NCBI GenBank assembly: GCA_963680875.1
Contig: OY804577.1
Coordinates: 106,713,906-106,777,905 of the forward strand
Length of the DNA stretch: 64,000 nt
Reading direction: 5' to 3'
Source: Bathymodiolus brooksi
Lineage: Eukaryota > Mollusca > Bivalvia > Mytilida > Modiolidae
The position numbers and the translations under genes were made by a program. Of this stretch, positions 1 to 15,450 are shown piece after piece (position 1 is the stretch's first letter; the number at the start of each line of letters is the position of its first letter). The notes under the pieces are model-generated. The model was given only the letters and a program-made list of their open reading frames with translations. It did no database searches and was not told the DNA's origin.

Positions 1-3000
1 GGTGCAATCTGTTAGTAACAAAACATAAACTCCCGTTACAATCGGTAAATAACAAAACATAAACTCCAGGTACAATCTGTGAGTAACAAAACATAAACTC
101 CAGGTACAATCTGTGAGTAACAAAACATAAACTCCCGTTACAATCGGTAAATAACAAAACATAAACTCCAGGTACAATCGGTTAGTAATAAAACATAAAC
201 TCCAGGTACAATCTGTGAGTAACAAAACATAAACTCCAGGTACAATCTGTTAGTAACAAAACATAAACTCCCGTTACAATCGATAAATAACAAAACATAA
301 ACTCCAGGTACAATCGGTTAGTAATAAAACATAAACTCCAGGTACAATCGGTGAGTAACAAAACATAAACTCCAGGTACAATCTGTGATTAACAAAACAT
401 AAACTCCAGGTACAATCGGTGAGTAACAAAACATAAACTCTAGGTACAATATGTGAGTAACAAAACATAAACTCCCGGTACAATCAGTGAGTAACAAAAC
501 ATAAACTCCCTGTACAATCGGTAAATAACAAAAAATAAACTCCAGGAACAATCGGTGAGTAACAAAACATAAACTCCAGGTACAATCGGTTAGTAATAAA
601 ACATAAACTCCAGGTACAATCGGTGAGTAACAAAACATAAACTCAAGGTACAATTTGTGAGTAACAAAACATAAACTCCAGGTACAATCGGTGATTAATA
701 AAACATAAACTCCCTGTACAATCGGTAAATAACAAAACATAAACTCCAGGAACAATCGGTGAGTAACAAAACATAAACTCCAGGTACAATCGGTTAGTAA
801 TAAAACATAAACTCCAGGTACAATCGGTAAGTAACAAAACATAAACTCCCGGTACAATCAGTGAGTAACAAAACATAAACTCCAGGTACAATCAGTGAGT
901 AACAAAACATAAACTCCAGGTACAATCGGTGAGTAACAAAACATAAACTCCAGGTACAATTGGTTAGTAACAAAACATAAACTCTAGGTACAATTGGTTA
1001 GTAACAAAACATAAACTCCAGGTACAATCGGTTAGTAACAAAACATAAACTCCAGGTACAATTGGTTAGTAACAAAACATATACTCCAGGTACAATCGGT
1101 TAGTAACAAAACATAACCTCCAGGTACAATCGGTGAGTAACAAAACATAAACTCCAGGTACAATTGGTTTGTAACAAAACATAAACTCTAGGTACAATCT
1201 GTGAGTAATAAAACATAAACTCCAGGTACAATCTGTGAGTAACAAAACATAAACTCATGATGCAATCGGTTAGTAACAAAACATATACTCCAGGTAAAAT
1301 CGGTTAGTAACAAAACATATACTCCTGGTACAATCAGTGAGTAACAAAACATAAATTCCAGGTACAATCGGTGAGTAACAAAACATAAATTCCAGGTACA
1401 ATCGGCGAGTAACAAAACATAAACACCAAGTACAATCTGTTAGTAACAAAACATATACTCCTGGTACAATCAGTGAGTAACAAAACATAAACTCCAGGTA
1501 CAATCGGTGAGTAACAAAACATAAATTCCAGGTACAATCGGTTAGTAACAAAACATAAACTCCAGGTACAATTGGTTAGTAACAAAACATAAACTCAAGG
1601 TATAATCGGTGAGTAACAAAACATAAACTCCAGGTACAATTGGTGAGTAACAAAACATAAACTCCAGGTACAATCGGTGATTAATAAAACATAAACTCCA
1701 GTTACAATCGGTTAGTAACAAAACATATACTCCAGGTACAATCGGTGAGTAATAAAACATAAACTCCAGGTACAATCGGTGAGTGATAAAACATTGATTC
1801 CAGGTACAATCGGTGGGTAACAAAACATAAACTTCAGGTACAATCAGTGAGTAACAAAACATAAACTCCAGGTACAATAGGTAAGTAACAAAACATAAAC
1901 TCCAGGTACAATCGGTGAGTAACAAAACAAACTCTAGGTACAATCAGTTAGTAACAAAACATAGACTCCAGGTACAGTCGATGAGTAACAAAACATAAAT
2001 TCCAGGTACAATCGGTGAGTAACAAAACATAAACTCAAGGTACAATTTGTGAGTAACAAAACATAAACTCCAGGTGCAATCGGTGATTAATAAAACATAA
2101 ACTCCCTGTACAATCGGTAAATAACAAAACATAAACTCCAGGAACAATCGGTGAGTAACAAAACATAAACTCCAGGTACAATCGGTTAGTAATAAAACAT
2201 AAACTCCAGGTACAATCGGTAAGTAACAAAACATAAACTCCCGGTACAATCAGTGAGTAATAAAACATAAACTCCAGGTACAATCTGTGAGTAACAAAAC
2301 ATAAACTCCAGGTACAATCTGTTAGTAACAAAACATAAACTCCCGTTACAATCGGTAAATAACAAAACATAAACTCCAGGTACAATCGGTTAGTAATAAA
2401 ACATAAACTCCAGGTACAATCGGTGAGTAACAAAACATAAACTCCAGGTACAATCTGTGATTAACAAAACATAAACTCCAGGTACAATCGGTGAGTAACA
2501 AAACATAAACTCTAGGTACAATATGTGAGTAACAAAACATAAACTCCCGGTACAATCAGTGAGTAACAAAACATAAACTCCCTGTACAATCGGTAAATAA
2601 CAAAACATAAACTCCAGGAACAATCGGTGAGTAACAAAACATAAACTCCAGGTACAATCGGTTAGTAATAAAACATAAACTCCAGGTACAATCGGTGAGT
2701 AACAAAACATAAACTCAAGGTACAATTTGTGAGTAACAAAACATAAACTCCAGGTACAATCGGTGATTAATAAAACATAAACTCCCTGTACAATCGGTAA
2801 ATAACAAAACATAAACTCCAGGAACAATCGGTGAGTAACAAAACATAAACTCCAGGTACAATCGGTTAGTAATAAAACATAAACTCCAGGTACAATCGGT
2901 GAGTAACAAAACATAAACTCAAGGTACAATTTGTGAGTAACAAAACATAAACTCCAGGTACAATCGGTGATTAATAAAACATAAACCCCAGGTACAATCG

Positions 3001-6000
3001 GTTAGTAACAAAACATATACTCCAGGTACAATCGGTGAGTAATAAAACATAAACTCCAGGTACAATCGGTGAGTGATAAAACATTGATTCCAGGTACAAT
3101 CGGTGAGTAACAAAACATAAACTCCAGGTACAATCAGTGAGTAACAAAACATAAACTCCAGATACAGTCAGTGAGTAACAAAACATAAACTCCAGGTACA
3201 ATCGGTGAGTAACAAAACAAACTCTAGGTACAATCAGTTAGTAACAAAACATAAACTCCAGGTACAGTCGATGAGTTACAAAACATAAATTCCAGGTACA
3301 ATCGGTGAGTAACAAAACATAAACTCCAGGTTCAATTGGTTAGTAACAAAACTTAATCTCCCGATACAATCAGTGAGTAACAAAGCATAAACTCCCGGTA
3401 CAATAGGTAAGTAACAAAACATAAACTCCAGGTACAATCGGTTAGTAACAAAACATAAACTCCAGGTACAATCAGTGAGTAACAAAACTTAAGCTCCCGG
3501 TACAATCGGTTAGTAACAAAACATAAGCTCCAGGTACAATCAGTGAGTAACAAAATATAAACTCCAGGTACAATCGGTGAGTAACAAAACATAAACTCCA
3601 GGTACAATCAGTGAGTAACAAAACATAAACCCCAGGTACAATCGGTGAGTAACAAAACATAAACTCCAGGTACAATCGGTGAGTAACAAAACATAAACTC
3701 CAGGTACAATCAGTGAGTAACAAAACTTAAGCTCCCGGTACAATCGGTTAGTTACAAAACATAAGCTCCAGGTACAATCAGTGAGTAACAAAACATAAAC
3801 TCCAGGTACAATCGGTGAGTAACAAAACATAAACTCCAGGTACAATCGGTGAGTAACAAAACATAAACTCCAGGTACAATCGGTTAGTAATAAAACATAA
3901 ACTCCAGGTACAATCGGTTAGTAACAAAACATATACTCCAGGTACAATCGGTTAGTAACAAAACATAAACTCCCAGTACAATCTGTCAGTAACAAAACAT
4001 AAACTCCAGGTACAATCGGTAAATAACAAAACATAAACTCCAGGTACAATTGGTTAGTAACAAAACATAAACTCTAGGTACAATTGGTTAGTAACAAAAC
4101 ATAAACTCCAGGTACAATCGGTGAGTAACAAAACATAAACTCCAGGTACAATTGGTTAGTAACAAAACATAAACTCTAGGTACAATTGGTTAGTAACAAA
4201 ACATAAACTCCAGGTACAATCGGTTAGTAACAAAACATAAACTCCAGGTACAATTGGTTAGTAACAAAACATATACTCCAGGTACAATCGGTTAGTAACA
4301 AAACATAAACTCCAGGTACAATCGGTGAGTAACAAAACATAAACTCCAGGTACAATTGGTTAGTAACAAAACATAAACTCTAGGTACAATCTGTGAGTAA
4401 TAAAACATAAACTCCAGGTACAATCTGTGAGTAACAAAACATAAACTCATGATGCAATCGGTTAGTAACAAAACATATACTCCAGGTACAATCGGTTAGT
4501 AACAAAACATATACTCCTGGTACAATCAGTGAGTAACAAAACATAAATTCCAGGTACAATCGGTGAGTAACAAAACATAAATTCCAGGTACAATCGGCGA
4601 GTAACAAAACATAAACACCAAGTACAATCTGTTAGTAACAAAACATATACTCCTGGTACAATCAGTGAGTAACAAAACATAAATTCCAGGTACAATCGGT
4701 GAGTAACAAAACATAAATTCCAGGTACAATCGGTTAGTAACAAAACATAAACTCCAGGTACAATTGGTTAGTAACAAAACATAAACTCAAGGTATAATCG
4801 GTGAGTAACAAAACATAAACTCCAGGTACAATTGGTGAGTAACAAAACATAAACTCCAGGTACAATCGGTGATTAATAAAACATAAACTCCAGGTACAAT
4901 CGGTTAGTAACAAAACATATACTCCAGGTACAATCGGTTAGTAACAAAACATAACCTCCAGGTACAATCGGTGAGTAACAAAACATAAACTCCAGGTACA
5001 ATTGGTTAGTAACAAAACATAAACTCTAGGTACAATCTGTGAGTAATAAAACATAAACTCCAGGTACAATCTGTGAGTAACAAAACATAAACTCATGATG
5101 CAATTGGTTAGTAACAAAACATATACTCCAGGTACAATCGGTTAGTAACAAAACATATACTTCTGGTACAATCAGTGAGTAACAAAACATAAATTCCAGG
5201 TACAATCGGTGAGTAACAAAACATAAATTCCAGGTACAATCGGCGAGTAACAAAACATAAACACCAAGTACAATCTGTTAGTAACAAAACATATACTCCT
5301 GGTACAATCAGTGAGTAACAAAACATAAATTCCAGGTACAATCGGTGAGTAACAAAACATAAATTCCAGGTACAATCGGTTAGTAACAAAACATAAACTC
5401 CAGGTACAATTGGTTAGTAACAAAACATAAACTCCAGGTACAATCTGTGAGTAACAAAACATAAACTCCAGGTACAATCTGTTAGTAACAAAACATAAAC
5501 TCCCATTACAATCGGTAAATAACAAAACATAAACTCCAGGTACAATCGGTTAGTAATAAAACATAAACTCCAAATACAATCGGTGAGTAACAAAACATAA
5601 ACTCCAGGTACAATCTGTGATTAACAAAACATAAACTCCAGGTACAATCGGTGAGTAACAAAACATAAACTCTAGGTACAATATGTGAGTAACAAAACAT
5701 AAACTCCCGGTACAATCAGTGAGTAACAAAACATAAATTCCCTGTACAATCGGTAGATAACAAAACATAAACTCCAGGAACAATCGGTGAGTAACAAAAC
5801 ATAAACTCCAGGTACAATCGGTTAGTAATAAAACATAAACTCCAGGTACAATCGGTGAGTAACAAAACATAAACTCCAGGTACAATCGGTTAGTAATAAA
5901 ACATAAACTCCAGGTACAATCGGTTAGTAACAAAACATAAACTCCAGGTACAATTGGTTAGTAACAAAACATAAACTCCAGGTACAATCGGTGAGTAACA

Positions 6001-9000
6001 AAACATAAACTCAAGGTACAATCAGTGAGTAACAAAACATAAACTCCAGGTACAATCAGTGAGTAACAAAACATAAACTCCAGGTACAATCGGTGAGTAA
6101 CAAAACATAAACTCCAGGTACAATTGGTTAGTAACAAAACATAAACTCTAGGTACAATTGGTTAGTAACAAAACATAAACTCCAGGTACAATCGGTTAGT
6201 AACAAAACATAAACTCCAGGTACAATTGGTTAGTAACAAAACATATACTCCAGGTACAATCGGTTAGTAACAAAACATAACCTCCAGGTACAATCGGTGA
6301 GTAACAAAACATAAACTCCAGGTACAATTGGTTAGTAACAAAACATAAACTCTAGGTACAATCTGTGAGTAATAAAACATAAACTCCAGGTACAATCTGT
6401 GAGTAACAAAACATAAACTCATGATGCAATCGGTTAGTAACAAAACATATACTCCAGGTACAATCGGTTAGTAACAAAACATATACTCCTGGTACAATCA
6501 GTGAGTAACAAAACATAAATTCCAGGTACAATCGGTGAGTAACAAAACATAAATTCCAGGTACAATCGGCGAGTAACAAAACATAAACACCAAGTACAAT
6601 CTGTTAGTAACAAAACATATACTCCTGGTACAATCAGTGAGTAACAAAACATAAATTCCAGGTACAATCGGTGAGTAACAAAACATAAATTCCAGGTACA
6701 ATCGGTTAGTAACAAAACATAAACTCCAGGTACAATTGGTTAGTAACAAAACATAAACTCAAGGTATAATCGGTGAGTAACAAAACATAAACTCCAGGTA
6801 CAATTGGTGAGTAACAAAACATAAACTCCAGGTACAATCGGTGATTAATAAAACATAAACTCCAGTTACAATCGGTTAGTAACAAAACATATACTCCAGC
6901 TACAATCGGTGAGTAATAAAACATAAACTCCAGGTACAATCGGTGAGTGATAAAACATTGATTCCAGGTACAATCGGTGAGTAACAAAACAAACTCTAGG
7001 TACAATCAGTTAGTAACAAAACATAGACTCCAGGTACAGTCGATGAGTAACAAAACATAAATTCCAGGTACAATCGGTGAGTAACAAAACATAAACTCCA
7101 GGTACAATCGGTTAGTAACAAAACATAAACTCCAGGTGCAATCTGTTAGTAACAAAACATAAACTCCCGTTACAATCGGTAAATAACAAAACATAAACTC
7201 CAGGTACAATCTGTGAGTAACAAAACATAAACTCCAGGTACAATCTGTGAGTAACAAAACATAAACTCCCGTTACAATCGGTAAATAACAAAACATAAAC
7301 TCCAGGTACAATCGGTTAGTAATAAAACATAAACTCCAGGTACAATCTGTGAGTAACAAAACATAAACTCCAGGTACAATCTGTTAGTAACAAAACATAA
7401 ACTCCCGTTACAATCGGTAAATAACAAAACATAAACTCCAGGTACAATCGGTTAGTAATAAAACATAAACTCCAGGTACAATTGGTGAGTAACAAAACAT
7501 AAACTCCAGGTACAATCTGTGATAAACAAAACATAAACTCCAGGTACAATCGGTGAGTAACAAAACATAAACTCTAGGTACAATATGTGAGTAACAAAAC
7601 ATAAACTCCCGGTACAATCAGTGAGTAACAAAACATAAACTCCCTGTACAATCGGTAAATAACAAAACATAAACTCCAGGAACAATCGGTGAGTAACAAA
7701 ACATAAACTCCAGGTACAATCGGTTAGTAATAAAACATAAACTCCAGGTACAATCGGTGAGTAACAAAACATAAACTCAAGGTACAATTTGTGAGTAACA
7801 AAACATAAACTCCAGGTACAATCGGTGATTAATAAAACATAAACTCCCTGTACAATCGGTAAATAACAAAACATAAACCCCAGGAACAATCGGTGAGTAA
7901 CAAAACATAAACTCCAGGTACAATCGGTTAGTAATAAAACATAAACTCCAGGTACAATCGGTGAGTAACAAAACATAAACTCAAGGTACAATTTGTGAGT
8001 AACAAAACATAAACTCCAGGTACAATCGGTGATTAATAAAACATAAACTCCAGGTACAATCGGTTAGTAACAAAACATATACTCTAGGTACAATCGGTGA
8101 GTAATAAAACATAAACTCCAGGTACAATCGGTGAGTGATAAAACATTGATTCCAGGTACAATCGGTGAGTAACAAAACATAAACTCCAGGTACAATCAGT
8201 GAGTAACAAAACATAAACTCCAGGTACAATCAGTGAGTAACAAAACATAAACTCCAGGTACAATCGGTGAGTAACAAAACAAACTCTAGGTACAATCAGT
8301 TAGTAACAAAACATAAACTCCAGGTACAGTCGATGAGTTACAAAACATAAATTCCAGGTACAATCGGTGAGTAACAAAACATAAACTCCAGGTACAATTG
8401 GTTAGTAACAAAACTTAATCTCCCGATACAATCAGTGAGTAACAAAGCATAAACTCCCGGTACAATAGGTAAGTAACAAAACATAAACTCCAGGTACAAT
8501 CGGTGAGTAACAAAACATAAACTCCAGGTACAATCAGTTAGTAACGAAACATAAACTCCAGGTACAATCGGTAAGTAACAAAACATAAACTCCAGGTACA
8601 ATCGGTTAGTAACAAAACATAAACTCCAGGTACAATCAGTGAGTAACAAAACTTAAGCTCCCGGTACAATCGGTTAGTAACAAAACATAAGCTCCAGGTA
8701 CAATCAGTGAGTAACAAAATATAAACTCCAGGTACAATCGGTGAGTAACAAAACATAAACTCCAGGTACAATCAGTGAGTAACAAAACATAAACCCCAGG
8801 TACAATCGGTGAGTAACAAAACATAAACTCCAGGTACAATCGGTGAGTAACAAAACATAAACTCCAGGTACAATCAGTGAGTAACAAAACTTAAGCTCCC
8901 GGTACAATCGGTTAGTTACAAAACATAAGCTCCAGGTACAATCAGTGAGTAACAAAACATAAACTCCAGGTACAATCGGTGAGTAACAAAACATAAACTC

Positions 9001-12000
9001 CAGGTACAATCGGTGAGTAACAAAACATAAACTCCAGGTACAATCGGTTAGTAATAAAACATAAACTCCAGGTACAATCGGTTAGTAACAAAACATATAC
9101 TCCAGGTACAATCGGTTAGTAACAAAACATAAACTCCCAGTACAATCTGTCAGTAACAAAACATAAACTCCAGGTACAATCGGTTAGTAACAAAACATAA
9201 ACTCCAGGTACAATTGGTTAGTAACAAAACATAAACTCTAGGTACAATTGGTTAGTAACAAAACATAAACTCCAGGTACAATCGGTGAGTAACAAAACAT
9301 AAACTCCAGGTACAATTGGTTAGTGACAAAAGATAAACTCCAGGTACAATCGGTTAGTAACAAAACATAAACTCCAGGTACAATCGGTTAGTAACAAAAC
9401 ATAAACTCCAGGTACAATTGGTTAGTAACAAAACATATACTCCAGGTACAATCGGTTAGTAACAAAACATAAACTCCAGGTACAATCGGTGAGTAACAAA
9501 ACATAAACTCCAGGTACAATTGGTTAGTAACAAAACATAAACTCTAGGTACAATCTGTGAGTAATAAAACATAAACTCCAGGTACAATCTGTGAGTAACA
9601 AAACATAAACTCATGATGCAATCGGTTAGTAACAAAACATATACTCCAGGTACAATCGGTTAGTAACAAAACATATACTCCTGGTACAATCAGTGAGTAA
9701 CAAAACATAAATTCCAGGTACAATCGGTGAGTAACAAAACATAAATTCCAGGTACAATCGGCGAGTAACAAAACATAAACACCAAGTACAATCTGTTAGT
9801 AACAAAACATATACTCCTGGTACAATCAGTGAGTAACAAAACATAAATTCCAGGTACAATCGGTGAGTAACAAAACATAAATTCCAGGTACAATCGGTTA
9901 GTAACAAAACATAAACTCCAGGTACAATTGGTTAGTAACAAAACATAAACTCAAGGTATAATCGGTGAGTAACAAAACATAAACTCCAGGTACAATTGGT
10001 GAGTAACAAAACATAAACTCCAGGTACAATCGGTGATTAATAAAACATAAACTCCAGGTACAATCGGTTAGTAACAAAACATATACTCCAGGTACAATCG
10101 GTGAGTAATAAAACATAAACTCCAGGTACAATCGGTGAGTGATAAAACATTGATTCCAGGTACAATCGGTGAGTAACAAAACATAAACTCCAGGTACAAT
10201 CGGTGAGTAACAAAACATAAACTCCAGGTACAATCAGTGAGTAACAAAACTTAAGCTCCCGGTACAATCGGTTAGTTACAAAACATAAGCTCCAGGTACA
10301 ATCAGTGAGTAACAAAACATAAACTCCAGGTACAATCGGTGAGTAACAAAACATAAACTCCAGGTACAATCGGTGAGTAACAAAACATAAACTCCAGGTA
10401 CAATCGGTTAGTAATAAAACATAAACTCCAGGTACAATCGGTTAGTAACAAAACATATACTCCAGGTACAATCGGTTAGTAACAAAACATAAACTCCCAG
10501 TACAATCTGTCAGTAACAAAACATAAACTCCAGGTACAATCGGTTAGTAACAAAACATAAACTCCAGGTACAATTGGTTAGTAACAAAACATAAACTCTA
10601 GGTACAATTGGTTAGTAACAAAACATAAACTCCAGGTACAATCGGTGAGTAACAAAACATAAACTCCAGGTACAATTGGTTAGTAACAAAACATAAACTC
10701 TAGGTACAATTGGTTAATAACAAAACATAAACTCCAGGTACAATCGGTTAGTAACAAAACATAAACTCCAGGTACAATTGGTTAGTAACAAAACATATAC
10801 TCCAGGTACAATCGGTTAGTAACAAAACATAAACTCCAGGTACAATCGGTGAGTAACAAAACATAAACTCCAGGTACAATTGGTTAGTAACAAAACATAA
10901 ACTCTAGGTACAATCTGTGAGTAATAAAACATAAACTCCAGGTACAATCTGTGAGTAACAAAACATAAACTCATGATGCAATCGGTTAGTAACAAAACAT
11001 ATACTCCAGGTACAATCGGTTAGTAACAAAACATATACTCCTGGTACAATCAGTGAGTAACAAAACATAAATTCCAGGTACAATCGGTGAGTAACAAAAC
11101 ATAAATTCCAGGTACAATCGGCGAGTAACAAAACATAAACACCAAGTACAATCTGTTAGTAACAAAACATATACTCCTGGTACAATCAGTGAGTAACAAA
11201 ACATAAATTCCAGGTACAATCGGTGAGTAACAAAACATAAATTCCAGGTACAATCGGTTAGTAACAAAACATAAACTCCAGGTACAATTGGTTAGTAACA
11301 AAACATAAACTCAAGGTATAATCGGTGAGTAACAAAACATAAACTCCGGGTACATTTGGTGAGTAACAAAACATAAACTCCAGGTACAATCGGTGATTAA
11401 TAAAACATAAACTCCAGGTACAATCGGTTAGTAACAAAACATACTCCAGGTTCAATCGGTGAGTAATAAAACATAAACTCCAGGTACAATCGGTGAGTGA
11501 TAAAACATTGATTCCAGGTACAATCGGTGAGTAACAAAACATAAACTTCAGGTACAATCAGTGAGTAACAAAACATAAACTCCAGGTACAATCGGTTAGT
11601 AACAAAACATAAACTCCAGGTACAATTGGTTAGTAACAAAACATAAACTCAAGGTATAATCGGTGAGTAACAAAACATAAACTCCAGGTACAATTGGTGA
11701 GTAACAAAACATAAACTCCAGGTACAATCGGTGATTAATAAAACATAAACTCCAGGTACAATCGGTTAGTAACAAAACATATACTCCAGGTACAATCGGT
11801 GAGTAATAAAACATAAACTCCAGGTACAATCGGTGAGTGATAAAACATTGATTCCAGGTACAATCGGTGAGTAACAAAACATAAACTCCAGGTACAATCG
11901 GTGAGTAACAAAACATAAACTCCAGGTACAATCAGTGAGTAACAAAACTTAAGCTCCCGGTACAATCGGTTAGTTACAAAACATAAGCTCCAGGTACAAT

Positions 12001-15000
12001 CAGTGAGTAACAAAACATAAACTCCAGGTACAATCGGTGAGTAACAAAACATAAACTCCAGGTACAATCGGTGAGTAACAAAACATAAACTCCAGGTACA
12101 ATCGGTTAGTAATAAAACATAAACTCCAGGTACAATCGGTTAGTAACAAAACATATACTCCAGGTACAATCGGTTAGTAACAAAACATAAACTCCCAGTA
12201 CAATCTGTCAGTAACAAAAGATAAACTCCAGGTACAATCGGTTAGTAACAAAACATAAACTCCAGGTACAATTGGTTAGTAACAAAACATAAACTCTAGG
12301 TACAATTGGTTAGTAACAAAACATAAACTCCAGGTACAATCGGTGAGTAACAAAACATAAACTCCAGGTACAATTGGTTAGTAACAAAACATAAACTCTA
12401 GGTACAATTGGTTAATAACAAAACATAAACTCCAGGTACAATCGGTTAGTAACAAAACATAAACTCCAGGTACAATTGGTTAGTAACAAAACATATACTC
12501 CAGGTACAATCGGTTAGTAACAAAACATAAACTCCAGGTACAATCGGTGAGTAACAAAACATAAACTCCAGGTACAATTGGTTAGTAACAAAACATAAAC
12601 TCTAGGTACAATCTGTGAGTAATAAAACATAAACTCCAGGTACAATCTGTGAGTAACAAAACATAAACTCATGATGCAATCGGTTAGTAACAAAACATAT
12701 ACTCCAGGTACAATCGGTTAGTAACAAAACATATACTCCTGGTACAATCAGTGAGTAACAAAACATAAATTCCAGGTACAATCGGTGAGTAACAAAACAT
12801 AAATTCCAGGTACAATCGGCGAGTAACAAAACATAAACACCAAGTACAATCTGTTAGTAACAAAACATATACTCCTGGTACAATCAGTGAGTAACAAAAC
12901 ATAAATTCCAGGTACAATCGGTGAGTAACAAAACATAAATTCCAGGTACAATCGGTTAGTAACAAAACATAAACTCCAGGTACAATTGGTTAGTAACAAA
13001 ACATAAACTCAAGGTATAATCGGTGAGTAACAAAACATAAACTCCGGGTACATTTGGTGAGTAACAAAACATAAACTCCAGGTACAATCGGTGATTAATA
13101 AAATATAAACTCCAGGTACAATCGGTTAGTAACAAAACATACTCCAGGTACAATCGGTGAGTAATAAAACATAAACTCCAGGTACAATCGGTGAGTGATA
13201 AAACATTGATTCCAGGTACAATCGGTGAGTAACAAAACATAAACTTCAGGTACAATCAGTGAGTAACAAAACATAAACTCCAGGTACAATCGGTTAGTAA
13301 CAAAACATAAACTCCAGGTACAATTGGTTAGTAACAAAACATAAACTCAAGGTATAATCGGTGAGTAACAAAACATAAACTCCAGGTACAATTGGTGAGT
13401 AACAAAACATAAACTCCAGGTACAATCGGTGATTAATAAAACATAAACTCCAGGTACAATCGGTTAGTAACAAAACATATACTCCAGGTACAATCGGTGA
13501 GTAATAAAACATAAACTCCAGGTACAATCGGTGAGTGATAAAACATTGATTCCAGGTACAATCGGTGAGTAACAAAACATAAACTCCAGGTACAATCGGT
13601 GAGTAACAAAACATAAACTCCAGGTACAATCAGTGAGTAACAAAACTTAAGCTCCCGGTACAATCGGTTAGTTACAAAACATAAGCTCCAGGTACAATCA
13701 GTGAGTAACAAAACATAAACTCCAGGTACAATCGGTGAGTAACAAAACATAAACTCCAGGTACAATCGGTGAGTAACAAAACATAAACTCCAGGTACAAT
13801 CGGTTAGTAATAAAACATAAACTCCAGGTACAATCGGTTAGTAACAAAACATATACTCCAGGTACAATCGGTTAGTAACAAAACATAAACTCCCAGTACA
13901 ATCTGTCAGTAACAAAAGATAAACTCCAGGTACAATCGGTTAGTAACAAAACATAAACTCCAGGTACAATTGGTTAGTAACAAAACATAAACTCTAGGTA
14001 CAATTGGTTAGTAACAAAACATAAACTCCAGGTACAATCGGTGAGTAACAAAACATAAACTCCAGGTACAATTGGTTAGTAACAAAACATAAACTCTAGG
14101 TACAATTGGTTAATAACAAAACATAAACTCCAGGTACAATCGGTTAGTAACAAAACATAAACTCCAGGTACAATTGGTTAGTAACAAAACATATACTCCA
14201 GGTACAATCGGTTAGTAACAAAACATAAACTCCAGGTACAATCGGTGAGTAACAAAACATAAACTCCAGGTACAATTGGTTAGTAACAAAACATAAACTC
14301 TAGGTACAATCTGTGAGTAATAAAACATAAACTCCAGGTACAATCTGTGAGTAACAAAACATAAACTCATGATGCAATCGGTTAGTAACAAAACATATAC
14401 TCCAGGTACAATCGGTAAGTAACAAAACATATACTCCTGGTACAATCAGTGAGTAACAAAACATAAATTCCAGGTACAATCGGTGAGTAACAAAACATAA
14501 ATTCCAGGTACAATCGGCGAGTAACAAAACATAAACACCAAGTACAATCTGTTAGTAACAAAACATATACTCCTGGTACAATCAGTGAGTAACAAAACAT
14601 AAATTCCAGGTACAATCGGTGAGTAACAAAACATAAATTCCAGGTACAATCGGTTAGTAACAAAACATAAACTCCAGGTACAATTGGTTAGTAACAAAAC
14701 ATAAACTCAAGGTATAATCGGTGAGTAACAAAACATAAACTCCAGGTACATTTGGTGAGTAACAAAACATAAACTCCAGGTACAATCGGTGATTAATAAA
14801 ACATAAACTCCAGGTACAATCGGTTAGTAACAAAACATATACTCCAGGTACAATCGGTGAGTAATAAAACATAAACTCCAGGTACAATCGGTGAGTGATA
14901 AAACATTGATTCCAGGTACAATCGGTGAGTAACAAAACATAAACTTCAGGTACAATCAGTGAGTAACAAAACATAAACTCCAGGTACAATAGGTAAGTAA

Positions 15001-15450
15001 CAAAACATAAACTCCAGGTACAATCGGTGAGTAACAAAACAAACTCTAGGTACAATCAGTTAGTAACAAAACATAGACTCCAGGTACAGTCGATGAGTAA
15101 CAAAACATAAATTCCAGGTACAATCGGTGAGTAACAAAATATAAACTCCAGGTACAATCGGTTAGTAACAAAACTTAATCTCCCGATACAATCAGTGAGT
15201 AACAAAGCATAAACTCCCTGTACAATCTGTCAGTAACAAAACATAAACTCCAGGTACAATCGGTGAGTAACAAAACATAAACTCCAGGTACAATCGGTGA
15301 GTAACAAAACATAAACTCCCATTACAATCTCTTAGTAACAAAACATAAACTCCAGGTGCAATCTGTTAGTAACAAAACATAAACTCCAGGTACAATCGGT
15401 AAATAACAAAACATAAACTCCAGGTACAATTGGTTAGTAATAAAACATAA
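1..15450. repeat. Minisatellite domain 1 (CATGATGCAAT monomers)
   Basis: This part of the array is marked by a rare monomer variant reading ACTCATGATGCAAT, seen near 1255, 4448, 5096, 6420, 9612, 10972, 12670 and 14368, followed each time by the same neighbours, including a unit with AACACCAAGTACAATCTG. I do not see this variant to the right of 15 kb. Spacings between its copies (3192, 646, 1326, 3192, 1360, 1698 and 1698 bp) are near-multiples of 34. This shows that blocks of tens of monomers were duplicated as units. Confidence 0.85.
9900..15000. repeat. Higher-order repeat, about 3 x 1698 bp
   Basis: The variant TTAAGCTCCC recurs at 10251, 11949 and 13647, exactly 1698 bp apart, and flanking variant monomers recur in the same order at the same spacing. 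1698 is 50 x 34 minus 2; a shortened monomer (ACAAAACATACTCC, near 11446 and 13137) explains the missing 2 bp in those copies. The preceding copy of the marker (8891) is 1360 bp away, 40 x 34. Outer limits are approximate. Confidence 0.8.
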
